Assembly (NCBI RefSeq): GCF_002909375.1
Contig: NZ_PPXD01000027.1
Location: 27,092-91,091 of the forward strand
Length of the DNA: 64,000 nt
Direction of reading: 5' to 3'
Source of the DNA: Cryobacterium zongtaii
GTDB taxonomy: Bacteria > Actinomycetota > Actinomycetes > Actinomycetales > Microbacteriaceae
In this document: one piece after another, positions 28,534-37,152 of the stretch
How the letters are laid out: every line of letters begins with the position of its first letter
How positions within the stretch are numbered: the first letter of the stretch is position 1
Notes under the pieces: model-generated
Databases searched by the model: none
What the model saw: the letters and a program-made list of their open reading frames with translations, nothing else
What the model was told of the DNA's origin: nothing
Translations under genes and position numbers: made by a program

Positions 28534-29969
28534 TGAGCCTGGCCGCAGGTTCGGTGGGGCCGTCGTTGGAGCAGGTCTACCTCGGCCACGTCTTCCACGT
28601 GGCCGGCTCCCCCACCCTCGCCGAAGCGCCGGCGCACCTGGTGTCGTTGCCGCAGGGCGCACTGGTCACCGCCGTCGACGGCACCATCGCCTGGGTCGGC
28701 CGTGCCGTCGACCTGCCGTCGAGCTTCGCAGCGCTGCCGGTCACCGACACCCGCGGCGGCTTCATCCTGCCCGGCTTCGTCGATACCCACATCCACTTTC
28801 CGCAGACCTACTCCACGGATGCGTATGGCGGCGGCCAGCTGCTCGAGTGGCTCGACAACTGCGTCTTCCCGGCCGAGACCCGGCTGCAGGACGACGACTT
28901 CGCTGCGGCGATCGCCCGCGACTTCACCCGCCGGCGCACCGCGGCAGGCACCACGAGCGCCCTGGTGTTCGGGTCGGCCTTTCCGCACGCCCAGGACGCA
29001 CTGTTCGCCGCGTCCGAGCGGGCTGGGCTGAGGCTGGTCAGCGGGCGCGGCATCCAGACCGTCGGCCCCGACTCGGCCAGCGCCCTGATCACCTCGGAAC
29101 GCCAGGCGCTCGACCTGGTCAGCGACGAGATCTCCCGCTGGCACGCCCGCGACACCGGTGATGCCCGCACGGCGCTGCTGCAGGTGGCCGTCGTACCCAG
29201 GTTCAGCCTGTCGGTGACGCCGCACACCCTCGCGGCGCTCGGCGAGCTCTACGACGGGGTGCGCGATCGGGGCGTCTACTTCCACAGCCACCTCAACGAG
29301 AACAACCGCCCGGAGACCGGCGAGATCGACGTGGTCAAGGCGATTTACCAGGTCGAGAACTACCTGGACACCTACGACGGCAGGTTTCTGCCGGGTTCGG
29401 CCGTCGGCGGGTCGAGCCTGCTCGGCCGACGCAGCATCCTGGCACACGCCGTGCACTGCGAGGACGTCGAGCTGGCCCGCCTGGCCGAGACCGGTTCGTC
29501 GATCGCACACTGCCCCACCTCGCAGCAGTTCCTCGGCTCCGGCACCATGCCGTGGACCCGCACCACCGGCTTCGGCGTGAACGTGGCGCTGGGTTCCGAC
29601 ATCGGCGCGGGCGACGAGTGGCTGATGAGCCGGGTGCTGAACGACTGTTTCAAGGTGCACCTGTCCGAACCCGGCGATGCCGGCCTGTCGATCAGCCCCG
29701 CCGAGCTGCTCTTCACCGCCACCCTGGCCGGTGCCCGTGCCCTGGACATGGAGGAGCGCTACGGCAACCTCGACGTGGGCAAGGATGCCGACTTCCTGCT
29801 CATCGAGCCCGACAACTGGGAGCCGCTCGCGGCGGTGCTGGCCAACGGCATCCGGGCCGACGACGAGGCGATGGCCACCGACCAGACCCTCTTCGCCCTG
29901 CTGATGGCGCTCCGCCAGCCGGCCATCACCGGCGTCTTCGTGCGAGGCCGCCGCGTCACGGCAGCCTAG
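28533..29969 (+). CDS. guaD: Guanine deaminase
   Basis: A 478-residue amidohydrolase that converts guanine to xanthine. The Zn site opens with PGFVDTHIHFPQT (H86, H88), and guanine deaminase landmarks follow: LDNCVFPAETRL, SGRGIQT, FHSHLNENN, AHAVHCED, AHCPTSQQFLGSG and GSDIGAGDEWLM. Start coupled to the uricase stop (TGATG). Supplies xanthine to the molybdenum hydroxylase encoded at 16382. Confidence 0.93.
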   Translation: MSLAAGSVGPSLEQVYLGHVFHVAGSPTLAEAPAHLVSLPQGALVTAVDGTIAWVGRAVDLPSSFAALPVTDTRGGFILPGFVDTHIHFPQTYSTDAYGGGQLLEWLDNCVFPAETRLQDDDFAAAIARDFTRRRTAAGTTSALVFGSAFPHAQDALFAASERAGLRLVSGRGIQTVGPDSASALITSERQALDLVSDEISRWHARDTGDARTALLQVAVVPRFSLSVTPHTLAALGELYDGVRDRGVYFHSHLNENNRPETGEIDVVKAIYQVENYLDTYDGRFLPGSAVGGSSLLGRRSILAHAVHCEDVELARLAETGSSIAHCPTSQQFLGSGTMPWTRTTGFGVNVALGSDIGAGDEWLMSRVLNDCFKVHLSEPGDAGLSISPAELLFTATLAGARALDMEERYGNLDVGKDADFLLIEPDNWEPLAAVLANGIRADDEAMATDQTLFALLMALRQPAITGVFVRGRRVTAA

Positions 29970-30010
29970 CCCGGCCTGGTCCGCCCACGCCGCCCGTTCG
30001 GTCCCGGCCC

Positions 30011-30076
30011 AACTGTTGCCCGTGCGGACAAGTGCGTCCGGCGCACCGGGACCTGTTGTCCGATGCGGCAACAGTT
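30011..30076. repeat. Dispersed intergenic inverted repeat, copy B
   Basis: AACTGTTGCC (30011-30020) is exactly inverted as GGCAACAGTT (30067-30076), with further inner pairing (CGGACAA against TTGTCCG). The core matches the element at 15304-15356. It lies between the convergent guanine deaminase and DinB-like genes and supplies the last bases and stop of the latter, so it may act as a bidirectional terminator. Confidence 0.65.
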
Positions 30077-30590
30077 ACTCGCCGACGGTCCCGTCGACGG
30101 CCTCGCGGATCAGGTCGGCATGGCCGCAATGCCGGGCCGTCTCCTCGATCAGGTGAAGCAGGATCCAGCGCAGGCTCCACAGTTCGCCGTCCCGGCCCGG
30201 TGACGCGACGAGCTCGTCGAGGCCCCGGCCGGCCGTGGCCCGTCGGCTGCGTTCGCAGGCCGACCGGTACAGCCCGCGCAGCTCGTCCGGGTCATCGCCC
30301 GCGGCGCTCGTGAACTCCCAATCGCGGTCGTCGTGCCACGGCGCGCTACCCCAGGGCTCGAGCTCGTCGTCGGAGCGGCCGAGGAACCGGGACTGGATCC
30401 AGCGGTCCTCCACGAAGGCCAAGTGCTTGAGCAGGCCGCCCAGCGTGAGAGTGGATGGTGCCACCGCGAGGTTGAGGCCCGCGCGGTCCAGTCCCTCGGC
30501 TTTGATCAGCAGCGTCTCTCGCTGGAAGTCGAGGAACTCGTTGAGCGAACGGTGTTCGTCGCTGGCGGGGTGCGGGTCGGTGCGTGTCAT
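30075..30590 (-). CDS. DinB-like four-helix protein (DUF664 type)
   Basis: A 171-residue DinB/YfiT-like metal-binding helical bundle. The three-histidine pattern is present: first in LGGLLKHLAFVEDRW, then in LIEETARHCGHADLIRE. Members act in mycothiol or bacillithiol-dependent reactions or are of unknown role (despite the name, not polymerases). ATG at 30590 chosen because it opens the family-like N-terminus. It has no evident link to the purine genes around it. Confidence 0.8.
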   Translation of the reverse strand: MTRTDPHPASDEHRSLNEFLDFQRETLLIKAEGLDRAGLNLAVAPSTLTLGGLLKHLAFVEDRWIQSRFLGRSDDELEPWGSAPWHDDRDWEFTSAAGDDPDELRGLYRSACERSRRATAGRGLDELVASPGRDGELWSLRWILLHLIEETARHCGHADLIREAVDGTVGE

Positions 30591-30644
30591 GACCTCAGCC
30601 TCCCACAGCACCTTCCGGCGCGGCCCAGCGCCATACTGGAACGC

Positions 30645-31100
30645 ATGACAGCAGCCGATGCCGCACTACCCTCGACGCCGGAACCGGTGTTCTTCCCGGA
30701 TCTCGTGCCCGAACTCCTGGTTGGCGATCTTGCGGTCAGCCTGAGCTTCTGGGTCGAACTGTGTGGCTTCGAGGTGCTCTACGACCGGCCAGACGACGGA
30801 TTCGCGTACCTGCGGGCCGGCACCGCGCACCTGATGCTCGAACAGGTCGGCATCGGGCGTAACTGGATCCCCGCCGCCCTGGAGCGTCCGCTGGGGCGCG
30901 GCATCAACTTCCAGATCATGATGCCGAACATCGCTCCCCTGCTGGAGCGCCTCGCGGCGGCCGTCTGGCCGCTCTTCATGGCCGCCGAGACCAGGTGGTA
31001 CGACACCGGCGACACCCAGGCCGGCGTGGCGCAGTTCCTGGTGCAGGACCCGGATGGCTACCTCGTGCGGTTCTCGTCGCGGGTGAGCGCCGAGGGCTGA
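30645..31100 (+). CDS. VOC superfamily (glyoxalase/bleomycin-resistance-like) protein
   Basis: A 151-residue VOC-fold protein: PELLVGDLAVSLSFWVELCGF opens the first beta-alpha-beta-beta-beta unit, AYLRAGTAHLMLEQ closes it, and the second ends in FLVQDPDGYLVRFS. It looks like the bleomycin-binding/glyoxalase group, but ligand and catalysis cannot be told. It starts 54 bp from the divergent DinB-like gene, so the two share a compact promoter region. Confidence 0.8.
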   Translation: MTAADAALPSTPEPVFFPDLVPELLVGDLAVSLSFWVELCGFEVLYDRPDDGFAYLRAGTAHLMLEQVGIGRNWIPAALERPLGRGINFQIMMPNIAPLLERLAAAVWPLFMAAETRWYDTGDTQAGVAQFLVQDPDGYLVRFSSRVSAEG

Positions 31101-31195
31101 CTCTGCAGCTGAACCTGACGTCGGCGCCCGCCGTGGTCTCCCCGATTCGCAGCATCCGCGTGACTCGGTCGCCCGCACGGGGTAATCTCGCCCTC

Positions 31196-31921
31196 ATGTG
31201 CGGCAGATTTGCAATGAACGAGGACGTCGACGATCTGATCCGGGACTTCGTCGCGGCCGGCGGCCGTGCCGGGGACTGGCGGCCCAGCTACAGCATCGCG
31301 CCGACCGACTCGGCCCCCATCGTGCGCGAGTGGCAGCCGGAGGGCGCCGACGCCCCCACGCGGGAGGTCACCCTGGCCACCTGGGACTGGCCGCAACCGG
31401 CGGGGGCGCCGCGCCGCGGCCCGATCATCAACGCCCGGCTGGAGAAGCTTGACCAGCGGTTCTGGGTGGGCGCCTTCTCCAACGCCCGCTGCATAGTTCC
31501 CATGCTCGGCTATTACGAGTGGACCGGAGAGAAGGGCGCGAAGCAGCCGCACTTCATCCACGGCGACGGTCTGCTCGCGGCGGCCGGGGTCAGCTGGGCA
31601 TCCAAGGATGCCGACGGTGACTGGTCGCGCGTCTTCGCCGTGGTCACCAGGGAGGCCAGGGACGCCTCCGGTGAGGTCCATGACCGGATGCCGGCCTTTC
31701 TCGAACCCGACACCTGGGCGACGTGGTTGAACCCGCAGTCGATCACCGGGGCGAACCCCACCGAGTCGGCGGCGAACCGCTCGGCCATGATCGACCTGCT
31801 GGATCGCACGTCCACCGCAGTGGCGGCCACCATACGCACCCGGTTGGTGGACCGCAGGGTCAACAGTGTGCGGGCCATCGACCCGCAGGATGCGACGCTG
31901 GTGGCGGCGCTCGAAACCTAA
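31196..31921 (+). CDS. SRAP (HMCES/YedK) abasic-site shielding protein
   Basis: A 241-residue SOS-response-associated peptidase family protein that crosslinks to abasic sites in single-stranded DNA. The catalytic Cys2 follows the initiator methionine (MCGRF). INARLE, MLGYYEWTG (Glu) and VHDRMPAFL (His) complete the active site. No LexA box is visible in the 95 bp upstream, so SOS control is not supported here. The 3' end overlaps the convergent ClpN-like gene by 4 bp. Confidence 0.93.
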   Translation: MCGRFAMNEDVDDLIRDFVAAGGRAGDWRPSYSIAPTDSAPIVREWQPEGADAPTREVTLATWDWPQPAGAPRRGPIINARLEKLDQRFWVGAFSNARCIVPMLGYYEWTGEKGAKQPHFIHGDGLLAAAGVSWASKDADGDWSRVFAVVTREARDASGEVHDRMPAFLEPDTWATWLNPQSITGANPTESAANRSAMIDLLDRTSTAVAATIRTRLVDRRVNSVRAIDPQDATLVAALET

Positions 31922-32442
31922 CCGGCGGCGCCAGTGACGGCCTGCCGGGCGGCCTGCTGCAGCTCAGTCCGGTCGACGCCCAGCTGGCGCAGGGCCCGGC
32001 TCATCGTGCCATGCTCGACCTCGGCGGCCGCCCACACCACGTGAGCCGAACGGAGTTCGTGACCACGGCCCGCGCCTTCCTTCGACAGGGCCACGGCCCG
32101 CTGGAAGACATCCTGCAGACTGCCGGTGCTGCGGTACGGGCCCGTGCGCGCGGGCGACGGCGCTGCGTGTGGCGACGGCTCCGGTGGTTCTGCGTCCGCG
32201 TCGATTCCCACCGACTGGAGGGCCAGCGCGTGCGTCTGGACGATGGCGGTCCGCACATCCGCCGTCGTCACGTCGAAGGTGGCGAACGCGCGTCGTGCAG
32301 AGTCGTCCGGCAATGCCAGCACGGCCAGCAGCAGATGCTCAGCCCCCGGCATCTCGTCGCCCAGTGCGGCAGCTTCCTGTTCCGCCGTCGTGAACAGCTC
32401 ATTCATGATGCGGATGTCTGCGATCGCCTGTCGAATTCCCAT
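31918..32442 (-). CDS. Clp N-terminal (R-domain) protein without ATPase
   Basis: A 174-residue protein with two Clp N repeats: about residues 10-75 (ELFTTAEQEAAALGDEMPGAEHLLLAVLAL) cut into shorter motifs such as PGAEHLLLAVLAL, and about 105-170 (VFQRAVALSKEGAG, LRSAHVVWAAAEV), joined by a Pro/Ser linker. There is no AAA+ module. Stand-alone Clp N proteins may act as adaptors or decoys for ClpC, but this is inference. It lies 45 bp after a small HTH gene with a twin palindromic operator, so the pair is likely one autoregulated operon. Confidence 0.8.
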   Translation of the reverse strand: MGIRQAIADIRIMNELFTTAEQEAAALGDEMPGAEHLLLAVLALPDDSARRAFATFDVTTADVRTAIVQTHALALQSVGIDADAEPPEPSPHAAPSPARTGPYRSTGSLQDVFQRAVALSKEGAGRGHELRSAHVVWAAAEVEHGTMSRALRQLGVDRTELQQAARQAVTGAAG

Positions 32443-32487
32443 GTCAGAAGTCCTTCGTTGTCGGTGGTGCGCGTCGTCGTTGCGGTA

Positions 32488-32706
32488 CTAGTCCAGGGGT
32501 GCGCGGCGCTGCGGTGAGAGCCGCTTGTGCGCCGCCTGGGCGGTCATGCCGAGAGCCTGGCCGATCTGGTTCCAGGTCCAGCCCTGTTCGAGGGCGTGAT
32601 CCACCGCGGACCGCTCCAGCCGAGCCGACAGCCGACGCAAGGCGACTACGGCCGCGAAGGCTTCGTCCGGATGGTCCGGGGTGGGAATTCCGCTGGTCTC
32701 GAACAT
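32488..32706 (-). CDS. Small helix-turn-helix DNA-binding protein
   Basis: A 72-residue protein made mostly of a helix-turn-helix (HALEQGWTWNQIGQALGM, then AQAAHKRLS), preceded by a short helical stretch. The ATG lies about 6 nt after a -10 hexamer, so the message is probably leaderless. Two perfect TCAAC-N4-GTTGA palindromes cover the promoter, most simply its own operators. Co-directional with the ClpN-like gene. Confidence 0.8.
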   Translation of the reverse strand: MFETSGIPTPDHPDEAFAAVVALRRLSARLERSAVDHALEQGWTWNQIGQALGMTAQAAHKRLSPQRRAPLD

Positions 32707-32709
32707 GCG

Positions 32710-32752
32710 TCAACTTTAGTTGATGGTCAACGCAGGTGTCAACAAAAGTTGA
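32710..32752 (-). promoter_or_regulatory. Promoter and twin operator of the HTH-ClpN operon
   Basis: Minus-strand -35 TTGACA (complement of 32737-32742) and -10 TAAAGT (complement of 32713-32718) are 18 nt apart. Perfect palindromes TCAAC-TTTA-GTTGA (32710-32723) and TCAAC-AAAA-GTTGA (32739-32752) sit over the -10 and -35, 29 bp centre to centre, with an extra TCAAC half-site at 32727. Confidence 0.8.
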
Positions 32753-32851
32753 TGACCCAGCGGGTGTCGCCGTCGGATTAGACCACTAGGTTGGGCAGCG
32801 CCCCCAGTGATCTCGCTGCTGACCTGCCTCTGCATTCACAGATTGGACACC

Positions 32852-33370
32852 ATGCCCGCGAACCTGTCCACACGCAGCATCCTCTGGATCGGTATCGGCC
32901 TGATCACGGCCAGCGTCCTCGTCCAGGTCGGCAGGGACCTCGTCTACCGCCTCGTCGCCACCGACTCGCTCCAGGCCGTGGCGAACAGCTGGTGGTTCGG
33001 CTCGTTCGACGTCGTGTTCCTGCTGGTGGTACCCCTGGGTACATTGATGGTTGCGGCGTTTTTCGTCGCCCGGTTGATCGAGCGGGTCCCGACGGTGCCC
33101 GCGCAGCCGGCCCGCCGCATCACCGCCGCCGGGGTGTTCTGGGCCGGGATCGTCTTCACGCTGGTCGGCCTGCTCGTGGTCGCCTCGCTGGAAGGCTGGA
33201 TGGGCACACTGGCCGCACAGGGACGCCCCAGCATCGCCCTGGATGCGCTCTATTTTGTGGTCAGTCCACTGCGGAACATCGTGATTCCACTCGGCCTCGC
33301 CCTGCTCCCGGCCTCCGTATTGATGAAAAAGCTCGAGGTTCGCAGCCGGACGGCTCAGCTACCCCTCTAG
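32852..33370 (+). CDS. Four-helix integral membrane protein of unknown function
   Basis: A 172-residue hydrophobic protein with four predicted membrane segments: ILWIGIGLITASVLVQVG, VVFLLVVPLGTLMVAAFFVA, GVFWAGIVFTLVGLLVVAS and NIVIPLGLALLPASVLM. I do not recognise a family. The ATG at 32852 is preferred; an upstream start would add 15 residues. Its stop directly abuts the stop of the convergent HIU hydrolase gene. Confidence 0.65.
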   Translation: MPANLSTRSILWIGIGLITASVLVQVGRDLVYRLVATDSLQAVANSWWFGSFDVVFLLVVPLGTLMVAAFFVARLIERVPTVPAQPARRITAAGVFWAGIVFTLVGLLVVASLEGWMGTLAAQGRPSIALDALYFVVSPLRNIVIPLGLALLPASVLMKKLEVRSRTAQLPL

Positions 33371-33715
33371 TCAGCTACCCCGATAGGTCGAGTACGCGAA
33401 CGGGCTGAGCAGCAGCGGCACGTGATAGTGCGCCGACTCGTCGTCCAATTCGAAGACGATGGTGACGTAGGGGTAAAACGTGCTCTGGCTCCGAGCCGAA
33501 AAGTAGCTGCCGGTCTCGAAAGTGATGCGGTACCGACCCGCGGACACAGCCTCTGGCCCGAGGTCGGCAACCCGGCCGTCGGCATCCGTCTGCGCCGTGG
33601 CGAGTTCGCGCCAACCTCCGTCGAGGTATTGTTCCAGGACCACGCCCACGGATGCCGCTGGGCTGCCGGACACCGCGTCGAGCACGTGGGTGGTGATGTG
33701 GCTGCGCGCGCTCAT
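33371..33715 (-). CDS. pucM: 5-hydroxyisourate hydrolase (transthyretin-like)
   Basis: A 114-residue transthyretin-fold enzyme that hydrolyses 5-hydroxyisourate to OHCU. All marks are present: N-terminal SHITTHVLD (His), the arginine in AGRYRITFETGSYF, HYHVPLLLSPFAYSTYRGS at the C-terminus with the diagnostic YRGS ending. Start coupled to the OHCU decarboxylase stop (TGATG). Acts directly after the uricase encoded at 27625. Confidence 0.96.
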   Translation of the reverse strand: MSARSHITTHVLDAVSGSPAASVGVVLEQYLDGGWRELATAQTDADGRVADLGPEAVSAGRYRITFETGSYFSARSQSTFYPYVTIVFELDDESAHYHVPLLLSPFAYSTYRGS

Positions 33716-34263
33716 CACCGGGCATCCCGCGGGGCTGCTGAGTCGGTGGCTTCGGTTTTCTGCACCGAGTCATCCTGCCACTGACGGGCGAGAACCCCTA
33801 ACCGGAGCAGGGCGATGTCCCGCAGCTCTGAGCCCACGATTGCGGCCTCGGTGTTGTCGTCCAGGGTGAGCCGGCGCCGTAGCTCGGCGAGGATTTCCCG
33901 GCGGCTGCGGCCGGCGGCGCGGATGAGGAACACCCTGTCGAAACGCTCCTCGTAGATCCGGTTGCCGTCGGCGATGGCCGCCGCGAGCTCGGCGTCGTCG
34001 GAGTCGACCGACGCCTGTTCTGCCCGGGAGAACCCCGCTGCCTGCGAGTCGCCCGCGGGCTTCTCGCCGATCCGCGGATGCTCCGCCATGGCCTCGTCGA
34101 TCTCGCTCCGGGGCAGCGGTGTTGCGGCCGCCCTGGCCGCTTCGATGAGGTCTGCGGCCGAGGCGAACGGCGCCCGGACGGACACCGCGTCGGCCCAGCG
34201 CGGAACGGCCAGGCAGGCCAGGAGGGCGGTGCGCAGCTCCTCGCCGACGGGAATCGTGGTCAT
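33715..34263 (-). CDS. uraD: OHCU decarboxylase
   Basis: A 182-residue enzyme that decarboxylates 2-oxo-4-hydroxy-4-carboxy-5-ureidoimidazoline to S-allantoin. The catalytic histidine sits in AEHPRIGEKP, and SRAEQASV, NRIYEERFDRVFLIRAAGRS and EILAELRRRL complete the signature. GGAGG precedes the ATG at 34263. Operon uraD-pucM on the minus strand, divergent from the MocA-like gene. Confidence 0.95.
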   Translation of the reverse strand: MTTIPVGEELRTALLACLAVPRWADAVSVRAPFASAADLIEAARAAATPLPRSEIDEAMAEHPRIGEKPAGDSQAAGFSRAEQASVDSDDAELAAAIADGNRIYEERFDRVFLIRAAGRSRREILAELRRRLTLDDNTEAAIVGSELRDIALLRLGVLARQWQDDSVQKTEATDSAAPRDAR

Positions 34264-34386
34264 GGGGTCCTCCGGGTGACGAAAATCGGGCTGACGAGGG
34301 GCGGAATGACGAGGGTCGGGATGGCGAGCGGCGAGCGGGGCAGAAGACGACGTGCAGCCCGGGCCGCTGCCCGTACGATGACAGGC

Positions 34387-35001
34387 ATGCACTCCGCTGA
34401 GACTCCTCGGGTGGCCGGACTGGTCCTGGCCGCCGGCGCGGGCAGCCGGTATGGCAAACCCAAGTCGCTGGTCGTCGACGCCTCCGGCGAGCCTTGGCTG
34501 GTGCGAGCCGCCCTGGCCCTGGAGGCCGGCGGCTGCGACCCCGTTGTTGTGGTGCTCGGAGCGAGTGGGACCCAGGCCGAAGGCCTGCTGCGCTCGGCCG
34601 TGGCCCGATTCGAGAGGCCGCACCGGCTGACGGTGGTGCACGCAGAGGACTGGGCGGCGGGACTGTCGGCATCCCTAGATGCCGGCCTGGCGCGGCTGCA
34701 GCAGAGCGAGAACGACATCGTCACCGCGGTAGCCCTGGTTTTGGTGGACGTGCCCGACCTCACTGCCGCCACCGTGCGCCGGCTGATCGACGGAGCAATC
34801 CCGCAGACCCTCCGGCAGGCGCACTTCGGCGGCCGGCCCGGGCATCCGGTGGTGATCGGTCGCGAGCATTGGGCGCCGCTGCGAGCGAGCCTGACCGGCG
34901 ACAGCGGTGCACGACAGTACCTGGTGGCACGAGACGCGACCGCGGTGGCCTGCGACGACCTGGGCACTGGCGTGGACGTCGACGAGCCGGGCACGCGGTA
35001 G
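34387..35001 (+). CDS. MocA-like nucleotidyltransferase (probable Mo-cofactor cytidylyltransferase family)
   Basis: A 204-residue MobA/MocA-fold protein with nucleotide loop LAAGAGSRYGKPKSLV, the VLVDVPDLTAATVRRL metal-binding segment and FGGRPGHPVVI. MocA makes the CMP form of molybdopterin for xanthine dehydrogenase-type enzymes; its place in a purine/Mo-hydroxylase block fits this role. CTP versus GTP use cannot be read with certainty. An ATG 9 nt upstream is an alternative start. Confidence 0.82.
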   Translation: MHSAETPRVAGLVLAAGAGSRYGKPKSLVVDASGEPWLVRAALALEAGGCDPVVVVLGASGTQAEGLLRSAVARFERPHRLTVVHAEDWAAGLSASLDAGLARLQQSENDIVTAVALVLVDVPDLTAATVRRLIDGAIPQTLRQAHFGGRPGHPVVIGREHWAPLRASLTGDSGARQYLVARDATAVACDDLGTGVDVDEPGTR

Positions 35002-35029
35002 TCCGCGCCACACCCGGAACCGGGCGCGC

Positions 35030-35875
35030 TCACCAGGGTGCTTCGAGCTCGTCGAGGTCCTCGTACACGCTGGTGATGGCCGCGATCCTGGTGCGGCTCT
35101 CCCGCACCTGCGCGCCCATCGCGCCGGTGGCGAGCAGGTTCATCAGGCTCATGGCCGTGGCGTAGCTGTCGAAGGCCGACACCGAATCCACCGGGCATTC
35201 GAGCCAGTGGGTGGCCTGGTCGGAGTACTTGCGAGCAGAGGAGTCGGCGATGAGCACCAGCGGGACCTCGCGGCTCCGGATGGCCGCAACGATGTCCCCG
35301 AAGCCGGAGACCCGCCGGCGGAAGCCCATCAACACCACCACGTCACGCGGGCCGAGGCCGGCCAGCTCTTCGCCGAGCGACTGGCCGGGCAGCGGCGCGA
35401 GGCGCACGTGGTCGCGGGCCTGCACCAGCTGCTGGCGCAGGTGCAGCGCCAGCGGGTAGCTGTTGCGCAGCCCCACGATCACGACGTTCTGGGCCGACCG
35501 TACCAGCCGGGCCGCGGCATCCAGCCGGCCGTCCTCGAGGGTTACCAGCAGACGGCGCAGGTTGTCCTGTTCGGCTTCGGCGTGCGCGGCGAGCCGCGAG
35601 GGGGTGCCGGCGGATGCGCCGGGGCCGCCGAGCGGTGAGCCCAGGTTGCGCAGTGACCTGGCGTGCTCGCGCACCTCGGCCGAGTCCTGGAAACCGAGCC
35701 GGCGGAACAGCCTGGACACCGTGGCCTTGGACACCCCGCTGAGCCGGGCCAGCTCCGACGCGTTATAGACGGCGAGGTCGCTCATGTGGTCGAGGATGAA
35801 GTCGGCGGCGCGCTGCTCCTGCGGGGAGAGCTCGCCGTAGCGGCCGTCGATGCGTTGCCCGATATTCAGCGTCAT
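35030..35875 (-). CDS. RpiR/MurR-family transcriptional regulator with SIS domain
   Basis: A 281-residue regulator: N-terminal HTH_6 (about 1-77, with ELARLSGVSKATVSRLFRRL) and C-terminal SIS domain (about 115-255, NVVIVGLRNSYPLALHLRQQL and VVLMGFRRR). SIS domains usually sense phosphorylated sugars, but RpiR members also control purine breakdown operons. Its start overlaps the allantoate amidohydrolase stop (ATGA), making it the last gene of the pucG-allC operon. Candidate targets are the GGTGTTTCA sites at 24816, 26063 and 38439. Confidence 0.88.
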   Translation of the reverse strand: MTLNIGQRIDGRYGELSPQEQRAADFILDHMSDLAVYNASELARLSGVSKATVSRLFRRLGFQDSAEVREHARSLRNLGSPLGGPGASAGTPSRLAAHAEAEQDNLRRLLVTLEDGRLDAAARLVRSAQNVVIVGLRNSYPLALHLRQQLVQARDHVRLAPLPGQSLGEELAGLGPRDVVVLMGFRRRVSGFGDIVAAIRSREVPLVLIADSSARKYSDQATHWLECPVDSVSAFDSYATAMSLMNLLATGAMGAQVRESRTRIAAITSVYEDLDELEAPW

Positions 35876-37152
35876 GCCGGGTCCTGCAGCGTGTGACCGT
35901 CGGCCAGGGCGAGCACGGCGGCCTCGAAGGCATCCAGCGCACTGGCGACGTCGGGCTCGGTGACCGACTCGTCGGGGTGGTGGCTCACTCCTCCGGCGCA
36001 GCGCACGAAGAGCATGCCGATCTCGGTGAGGTGCGCCACGGCCATCGCGTCGTGTCCGGCCATCGAGAGCAGCTCCAGAGGCGCCGGCCCGTCGTCAGAG
36101 CGGTCCGCGGCACGGATGCCCGCGGCTATGACGCCGCGCAACCGGTCGCTGCAGTGCGCCGCCGGTGCCGCGTGCGTCTGGTGCACGGCGACGTGCAGTC
36201 CACGCGTGCTGCAGATCTCCTCGAGCAGGGCCTCGATCCGCTGCCAGGCCGCGTCGCGGTCCGCATCGAAGCGGCCACGCAGGTCGAGGCTGAATTCGGC
36301 CCGGCCGGCGATCACGTTGACGGCGTCCGGGAACACCTCGAGGTGCCCGACGGTGGCGATCAGGTCGGCATCGCGGGCGAGCCGTTCGATGGCCACGATG
36401 GCCTCGCTGGCCCCGGCGAGGGCGTCGCGGCGGTGCGTCCACGGGGTACCGGAGTGTCCGGCCTTGCCGGTGATGGTGATCTGAAAGCGCCGCGCGCCGG
36501 CAATCGACGAGACGATGCCCAGCGGCAGGTCGTTCTCCTCGAGCACCGGGCCCTGTTCGATGTGGGTCTCGAGGTAGCCGACGAAGTCGTTGGAGGTGCG
36601 GGCGGCGGCGGTGACGGCGGCCGGGTCGAGGCCGAAGGCCACGAACGCGTCGTGCAGGGTGGTTCCCGCCTCGTCGGTGAGCTCCCACCAGGCATCCAAC
36701 CAGGTGCCGGCCAGCGCCCGGCTGCCCAGCAGCGCGGTGCCGAACCGGGTGCCCTCCTCGTCGCCGAAGGCCACGACCTCGAGGGCGAACGGCAGGCTGC
36801 GGCCGTCGGCGTTGATGCGCTCGACCACGGCGATGGCGGTGAGCACTCCGAGGATGCCGTCGTACCGGCCGGCCGAGGGCACCGTGTCCAGGTGAGAGCC
36901 GAGCAGGAGCGCGGGCAGGCCGGGGGTGGCTCCCTCGAGCCGGCCGCACTGGTTGCCCGCGGCGTCCTGCCAGGTGGCCATGCCGGCGTCCCGCATCCAG
37001 CCGGCGGCGAGAGCGTTCACCGCAGCGTGCTCCGGCGACAGGTAGACCCGTTCGATCAGGCCGTCGGGCAGGCTGGAGTGGCTGGCGAGTTCGTCGCAGC
37101 GTTCGAGCACGGCGGCGGCGGTGAGCGGTTTCGACGGATCAGGCGTCGTCAT
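35872..37152 (-). CDS. allC: Allantoate amidohydrolase (M20 family)
   Basis: A 426-residue binuclear metal hydrolase of the allantoate amidohydrolase/beta-ureidopropionase group. Motifs: LGSHLDTVPSAGRYDG (His/Asp metal ligands), FGDEEGTRFG, YLETHIEQGPVLE and MAGHDAMAVAHL, with the terminal histidine in GVSHHPDE. It would release ammonia and CO2 from allantoate to give ureidoglycine, the substrate of the PucG product just upstream. ATGA overlaps on both sides. Confidence 0.92.
   Translation of the reverse strand: MTTPDPSKPLTAAAVLERCDELASHSSLPDGLIERVYLSPEHAAVNALAAGWMRDAGMATWQDAAGNQCGRLEGATPGLPALLLGSHLDTVPSAGRYDGILGVLTAIAVVERINADGRSLPFALEVVAFGDEEGTRFGTALLGSRALAGTWLDAWWELTDEAGTTLHDAFVAFGLDPAAVTAAARTSNDFVGYLETHIEQGPVLEENDLPLGIVSSIAGARRFQITITGKAGHSGTPWTHRRDALAGASEAIVAIERLARDADLIATVGHLEVFPDAVNVIAGRAEFSLDLRGRFDADRDAAWQRIEALLEEICSTRGLHVAVHQTHAAPAAHCSDRLRGVIAAGIRAADRSDDGPAPLELLSMAGHDAMAVAHLTEIGMLFVRCAGGVSHHPDESVTEPDVASALDAFEAAVLALADGHTLQDPA

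Noticed and set aside
30075..30590. DinB-like gene as a DNA polymerase IV
   Set aside because: The protein is a short helical bundle with His ligands; polymerase motifs are absent.
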